In this document: positions 59,219-64,000 of the stretch, in pieces
Layout: each line of letters starts with the position of its first letter
Numbering within the stretch: position 1 is the stretch's first letter
NCBI RefSeq assembly: GCF_945859685.1
Contig: NC_079147.1
Span: 168,189,174-168,253,173, forward strand
From: Eupeodes corollae
Lineage: Eukaryota; Arthropoda; Insecta; Diptera; Syrphidae
Direction: 5' to 3'
DNA: 64,000 nucleotides
Notes under the pieces: model-generated
What the model saw: only the letters and a program-made list of their open reading frames with translations
Told to the model about the DNA's origin: nothing
Database searches by the model: none
Program-made: the position numbers and the translations under genes

Positions 59219-60201
59219 TTAATCTGTACTAATCGCAGCATTGCTACTATTAGTCAGATCAACCTCCACCACTGTTTTGTCGGCGTTTTCCTCGTCTGAG
59301 GAGGACCTAAGCAGGTCTTCCTCACTCCGGGTGATACCTAAGATGGCGTCTTCAGTCTCCATGTCGGAGTTACTGTCGACTGTAGTTTTAGCCTCCACGT
59401 CGGATTGCTCATTTGGGGCTGTGGATGTCGATGGTTCTACTTTTGGTGTTGCATCGACTTCCATTTTCGTTGCCAATGAAGTGCTTTTCTCCACTGAAGA
59501 GGCTTCTGTGGGGTGCATGTTTACCGTATCTTCATCTTTTTTGTATATACGGATCATGATTTCATCAAAACCATACCTAATCACGCCTTTGGTCGCGGCC
59601 AGTGGAGCCAGTGATTGATCAGCACGAGAGCCGATCTATAGTATCCCACTGTCTCCTTCTCAACCTTTGGTACTTTCCAGTCGTGAGTAGGCAGGTCCGG
59701 ATTACTTGTTTTGATCAGTTTCATGATCATGTCTGGACAGTTGTGAAGAGCCGGGACCATTATACGTGCTCTTGGCCGGCAAGGAATATTCTCCCTTGCA
59801 ACAACCTCGAGCTTGGCACCCGGCCAGACTTCTTGCAAGCCATTTACAGCAGCCCTGTAAAGATCGAAAGATCTCTGATCTCCACAGGCGATGAGTTTGA
59901 TACGATTTTGGTACCATCCTGCATCGGCTGTGTCTGGGAGAGGCCCCGGATTTTCCTCGATGAATGATACAAATCTGAAACCGAGGTGGGCCTTGACCTC
60001 TGCCCAATGATCATGAGAGATGTTACCATCCACATGACTCCTGTCAATGACCGCGGCAATGATCTTACCTTTGAGCGCGTCGCTGAAGTAGAGATCTTTG
60101 TTGACGGCTGTTGTGCTGTTGAAAAGCACCTTCTGCTTTTTTGGTTCAGGTGTGATACTTAAAAAAGCTATATTCAACCTTTTCTGGCTGCTCAAAAGCA
60201 T
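59219..60201 (-). pseudogene. LOA-like ORF1 protein, DUF4780-like RNA-binding type, one frameshift
   Basis: The first frame starts with ATG at 60201 (MLLSSQKRLNIAFLSITPEP) and runs 206 codons. It holds SDALKGKIIAAVIDRSHVDG, GDQRSFDLYRAAVNGLQEVW and LPTHDWKVPKVEKE. This arrangement, followed by KGVIRYGFDEIMIRIYK, is what is listed as DUF4780 in many insect proteins and LINE ORF1s. A frameshift near 59585-59610 moves the end into a second frame (59584-59219) with an acidic, Ser/Thr-rich tail. The likely role is binding of the element's RNA in the ribonucleoprotein. No CCHC zinc knuckles were seen, unlike ORF1 of the I group. The two plus-strand frames here are antisense shadows. Confidence 0.65.
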
Positions 60202-60716
60202 GTATTAAAAACCATCTCGAAGAAAAAAAGATTTGAACACAGCTTTTCGTTGTTTGCAAGCTCAGGTTTTCTCCCGCTTGAAATATTTATAAGGTTTTAA
60301 AATTATTTGTCTGTAGAAGTGGTTATTATTATTAGATATCTTGCATTCACTACTGTGCAGAATACTCGCAGCTTTATTAACTTTTATACATCAGTAGCAC
60401 CTAAATAGTTCAATACCTTACCCTTTGAAATACGTGATACTTAAAAAAGCTATATTCAACCTATGCTGGCTGCTCAAAAGCATGTATTAAAAACCATCTC
60501 GAAGAAAAAAAGATTTGAACACAGCTTTTCGTTGTTTGCAAGCTCAGGTTTTCTCCCGCTTGAAATATTTATAAGGTTTTAAAATTATTTGTCTGTAGAA
60601 GTGGTTATTATTATTAGATATCTTGCATTCACTACTGTGCAGAATACTCGCAGCTTTATTAACTTTTATACATCAGTAGCACCTAAATAGTTCAATACCT
60701 TACCCTTTGAAATACG
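60152..60716 (-). repeat. Tandem 282 bp 5' monomers of the LOA-like LINE
   Basis: Bases 60152-60433 and 60434-60715 are the same 282 bp sequence with only a few differences (for example CTTTTCTGG against CTATGCTGG near 60178 and 60460). On the element's sense strand, each unit carries a TATAAAAG word (60388-60381 and 60670-60663), the ~230 bp leader, the ORF1 ATG and the first ~48 bases of ORF1. The upstream ATG (60483) therefore opens a frame of about 20 codons that ends at a TAA inside the next unit. Such monomers can act as promoters in other LINEs; here that is an inference. Confidence 0.85.
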
Positions 60717-60718
60717 TA

Positions 60719-62148
60719 GCATTCGTTCAACGTAAAAAAAATAGATTTTTAACATCGATTTTGATGAAATCGGTAACATTATGAAAATATTGGTTTAAGG
60801 CCAATATCAATCAATTTTTGTAGAAAACTTTTGGCGGGCGTTTTATCTCGAGTCGTGGGCTGTGACCATGGCGATGCCTCCGAGATAGTGCGATTTAACG
60901 CCGATGGACTATTAGACGCGTTGAAAGAGATTATTAAATCGCAAAGAAACAATTTTGTATTGAAGGATTTTTAGCTTTAGTAGGTCCTTGCCCGTACAAC
61001 AGCTAAAGCACTTATCTGACAGAATATGACACTGGTCGACAAAATTGCGTTTTTTTTCTGCTTCACAAGCAAAACAATACTTTTTTATTCGACTAGTATG
61101 TCCTAAATTCAAACCTCACCCTTACATTTTTCTATTACATCAGGTTTTATAAAATATGACTCTTTTAAAATAATAAAATCAACAAAAATCGGTTTTTGAA
61201 AGCTAATTTATAACACAACATTTTGCTTAAAAATAAATTGTTTTTTTTTTGTACGTCTAGATACAGTTTATCTTACATAGCTTCTGGGAATTCTCATAAG
61301 TTATGAGTCTTTATTTGACAAAATGTGAAGTTTTAACCAAACGTTTAATTTAATGCTTCCATAGCTTTGAAAAATATGTTTTGGAGTATATTTTTAATAC
61401 TGATTTCGAATCCAAACTTTAATTTAACTACCTGTTGAAGTTTAAAAAATATTTTTATTATTTTTACATATTTTAATATATTTCAAAAACTTGATGAAAT
61501 ACAATTGTTCAGCGTTTCTTTATGATAAATTTGAGAAACGTGAATTCAAACAATTTATGAAGATTTTTCGAAAGTTGTTTGTCATATGTAGGTTGTATGA
61601 ATATTTTAACTGAAAATAGAGAGAGGGATAATAGATTTGGAAAACCATCATGAATCTTACAAGCTCTTGTTTCGAATTTTTAAGAGTTATAACTAAAAAT
61701 GTTACGTGGTAGAGTATTTTAAAGTCAAATTTGAATTAATGCTATCGAAATCGATTGGAGAAGTCCAATTTGATTGCCAGCAATGTCCACCAGTGCTATT
61801 GTAGGATCAGTCAATCGTGTGATGTACTTAGTTCGTGTATTTGACAAGTATCTTATTCATGCACAAATCTTGATAAAATTGGTTAAAAGTGATGTTCGAC
61901 TAAAACATCGTGAGAACAAACTTAATTTATCATACACAAAATGTTGGTTTTAAATTTGGTGAGAATTCTTTAAAAAATCCAATTGACACGGTTTTTTATT
62001 TTTAATATAGTCCTATCAAATTCCTCTTACTTATTATGTATATTAAGGTTATCTTCAAAACTTCCTGACATAGTATGTGAGCCCAAATATTTAGAAATTA
62101 TTTATGAAATTTTAATTTACTATCTAATAGTTTTTATTTAATTTTCAG
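60719..62148. other. End of the intron; no other gene seen
   Basis: AT-rich sequence with no TE motif recognised. The last 20 bases (TTTTTATTTAATTTTCAG) form the acceptor tract of exon 2. Confidence 0.5.
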
Positions 62149-62271
62149 CAATTTTTTAATCATGACTTTCCAAAAAGTCATGCAACAACTTCAAGACGTC
62201 GTATATACAAAAACTGTCTTGTGTGCGAAACCTGCATACGGGAGCTGATGGTACTCGATGTTCCACCCCAG
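62149..62271 (+). CDS. Ras-like small GTPase (RASL10-like), second coding exon
   Basis: The exon has 41 codons, phase 0 at both ends, between a TTTTCAG acceptor and a GTGAGT donor. The protein reads QFFNHDFPKSHATTSRRRIY, then KNCLVCETCIRELMVLDVPP and Q. Joined after SVLQ of exon 1, it gives the helix after the P-loop, a switch I-like segment with the threonine pair (ATTSRR), two beta strands, and the G3 position. RASL10 proteins have DFPP at this point where most Ras proteins have DTAG, and here it is DVPP. That match, and the exact phase, make the assignment to the RASL10 group likely. The NKxD and SAK motifs are expected in exons beyond 64000. Activity as a GTP hydrolase is doubtful in this subgroup. 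Confidence 0.9.
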
Positions 62272-62328
62272 GTGAGTAGTACTTATATTTTATATACTTT
62301 ACAGTATCGTAAACGATTTTAACAAACG

Positions 62329-63336
62329 TGTACACATCTGCACTAACATCTTTGAACGTAGAGAGTTCGCTTGGGAGGTTAATTTATTTAATGCTGACTA
62401 GCAGAATAATGAACTAACTGGGCAACTATTCTGCTAGAAGATCCCTTAGTAGATGGGCACGATGACGTGGTGTTCTATACCCTCTCCTCTGGAACTTGTC
62501 GGTAAATGAAATCCTTAATGGTCTGAATCCGTAGGGTTTCGGAGTGATTGATTAAAAAAAAACACTTATAAAATGATTTAGACAATACTGATCGGTGTGG
62601 ACTAGGTATCAACCTACACAAAACCGAATCAGTCATATTTTCGACAAAATACAAAATGTCACATGTTAACACTCCCTTTATTAAAGGTTTCCAATTAAAG
62701 TTCTTAGACGAGGCTAAGTACCTGGGCCATATTTTAGACCGCTTCACACGACCCCATCTGAGGCATTAAATTCTCTACTTTACTTATCATCTCTTTATAT
62801 ACTTAGCAAACAAAGAGCTGGAAGCTCTGCTATTCGCTTCATAACAGTGGGTAAACAACAGCATTGGCCTCTCCGTAAATCTTAAGTATTTAGATCCAAT
62901 TTCAAAGCACACACAACTTCTAGATCTGTCTGGAAGGATAACGCACTCCTGAAAGGCGAGTCAGTCCACTTTTACACAGATGGACCAAAAATAAATGAAC
63001 GTGTTGGTGGAGGTTTGTACTTTAAATGACTGAAATTTAGTTAATCATTTCGCCTTCAAAATCATTTTCGCGTTCTGCAAGAGGAAATTTTGGCTATAAA
63101 AGAAGAATTGTCCTATTTTAAAGAAAACGTGATATCAACATCTGATATAAGTATTTTCTCAGCTAGTCAGGCCGCTATCAAATATCTGGACTCTGTCTCA
63201 ATAAACTCTATAAGAGTTCATAACTGTCGATCATCTCTATAATGGGATAATGGCACAACAGTTTAATATTTAGAGACATTCCAGAAAATTGTAAGGCAGA
63301 TGAACTCGACAGAAATGATGCATTACAATTGGCTGG
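62329..63336 (+). mobile_element. LOA-like LINE fragment just downstream of exon 2
   Basis: It is collinear with 6709-8010 of the copy at 6286, with several deletions. TSALTSLNVESSLGRLIYLM (62335-62395), a decayed PQGGVL..LLWNL block near 62470-62500, FLDEAKYLGHIL (62700-62740), FYTDGPKI near 62975 and an RNase H helix near 63160 can be read. It has neither end of the element and begins 57 bp after the splice donor of exon 2, so it lies in the next intron. Confidence 0.7.
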
Positions 63337-63338
63337 AA

Positions 63339-64000
63339 TGCGACCCACACTGATAACTTCCCTTCCCATCTGCCGATTTGTCTTGATTAAAAGTTTGTAG
63401 GTTTTTGTGTTGGGTTAAAAGAGTTGTCAGTTAAATTATTCTTAAAAGTTTTAAAATTCCCAACAATATTTTTCATATCAAAAAACAGTTTAGTTTGAAA
63501 TTCTAGTTTTGTTCAATAGATTTTTAGTAGAAAACAAATTTTTACAAATTTTAGTAGCATTTCTTAAATTGTATGAATGAAATTAATTTAAAAGATGTCA
63601 AGAACCGATTTTTGTAGATTTAATTATTTTACAGTCTTTTGGATTAAGAAAAACTACTGAATATCGAAATAAAAAAAGTTTGAAGACAATATTTTTAATT
63701 TGAGTCAAAAGTAAATTTTCAACCTTCAGTATTGTTTTTTTTTCTCAAAATTTTATTAAATGTTGACAACAATATTTTTCAAAGCCTCAAAGTTTTGAAA
63801 AGATGTTTGAGTTGAAAATAAATTTTTAAAAACTTTTGTTCTTTTTATTGTTTAGAGTTTTATTTTTTGTAAAAAAACTGTCAATTCGGTTTTTCTCAAG
63901 ATTTTTAAGAATGTTGAAAACAATATTTATTATAAGTTAAAATTAGTTTTAATATTTTTTTTTTGGTTTTTATTTTTTAAACAGTCAATTTGGTTTTTCT
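63339..64000 (+). repeat. Repeat family R, copy 3 (cut by window end)
   Basis: It starts TGCGACCCACACTGATAACTTCC, exactly as copy 2 at 47799, directly against the LOA-like fragment. The first ~300 bp match 47800-48010, and then tandem units with GTCAATTCGGTTTTTCTCAA (63880-63899) begin. The sharp shared start fixes the left boundary of the family. Confidence 0.7.

Larger units (their letters stand above)
55681..60718 (-). mobile_element. Nearly full-length LOA-like LINE with DUF4780-like ORF1, EN-RT-RNase H ORF2 and CCTAA tail
   Basis: From right to left: two 282 bp 5' units (60716-60152), ORF1 (60201-59219, one frameshift), ORF2 (about 59203-55787, several breaks), a short 3' untranslated region, and the tail CAACCTAACCTAACCTC ending at 55681. 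Endonuclease, reverse transcriptase and RNase H are all present in the order known from the LOA and I groups. LOA is preferred because of the DUF4780-like ORF1, which is an inference. It is the best preserved retrotransposon in the window. Three other copies (6286, 33888, 62329) belong to the same family. Confidence 0.85.
23075..62148 (+). other. 39 kb intron of the Ras-like GTPase gene
   Basis: The intron runs from the GTAAGT donor at 23075 to the TTTTCAG acceptor ending at 62148 and keeps phase 0. It holds at least a dozen transposable elements in both orientations and no other host exon that I can recognise. The size comes from repeat growth. Confidence 0.75.

Noticed and set aside
59241..59967. 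Two plus-strand frames of 121-125 codons
   Set aside because: They are antisense shadows of the LOA-like ORF1.

Overview
This 64 kb window looks like a piece of a TE-rich insect nuclear genome, most likely a fly (Diptera). The reasons are its AT-rich composition, spliced exons with GT/AG borders, the absence of bacterial gene layout, and TE families typical of insects: RNase H-bearing non-LTR elements with a DUF4780-like ORF1, RTE-like LINEs that databases often mislabel as craniofacial development protein 2-like, and mariner/Tc1 elements including the D,D41D ('rosa') type first described in tephritid flies. The species cannot be named from the sequence.

Only one host gene is supported. It is a small Ras-like GTPase on the + strand, closest in motif pattern to the RASL10 group. 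Its first coding exon (22805-23074) carries the P-loop and ends in a phase-0 GTAAGT donor. Its second exon (62149-62271) starts after a good TTTTCAG acceptor and carries the degenerate LDVPP switch II motif before a phase-0 GTGAGT donor. The 39,074 bp intron between them makes up most of the window and is packed with transposons. The rest of the gene lies beyond 64000. Codon 56 of exon 1 is an in-frame TAG, which is the main puzzle about this gene.

Region by region. (a) 1-8690: nested LINEs. A Jockey/CR1-like family (here LINE-B) is interrupted by a LINE-C fragment, by an RTE-like LINE-A copy with a clear 12 bp target duplication, and by a LOA-like element. (b) 8691-21110: old LINE-A copies, two tRNA-derived SINEs, and two defective Tc1-like transposons with recognisable terminal inverted repeats. 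(c) 21111-23074: upstream sequence and exon 1. (d) 23075-62148: the giant intron, holding a palindromic MITE, LINE-D, LINE-B, three more SINE copies, two copies of an unnamed repeat with internal ~170 bp tandem units (family R), LINE-A (-), LOA-like (-), D,D41D transposase relics, a Jockey-like LINE, an I-like LINE carrying a mariner, a nearly complete D,D41D element (52112-53358), two head-to-head LINE fragments, and a nearly full-length LOA-like element (55681-60718) with tandem 5' monomers. (e) 62149-64000: exon 2, followed about 60 bp later by another LOA-like fragment and the start of a third R copy.

The most interesting patterns concern how the mobile elements relate to each other. The SINE shares its last ~35-40 bp with LINE-A, which suggests LINE-A mobilises it. 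The LOA-like family ends in (CCTAA)n, the same sequence as the canonical insect telomere repeat, and a 12 bp piece of this tail sits alone inside a LINE-A copy between two 9 bp direct repeats. The full-length LOA-like element begins with a near-identical 282 bp tandem duplication that spans its ORF1 start. All TE coding regions seen are broken by stops, frameshifts or deletions. All family assignments come from reading motifs, without database searches.
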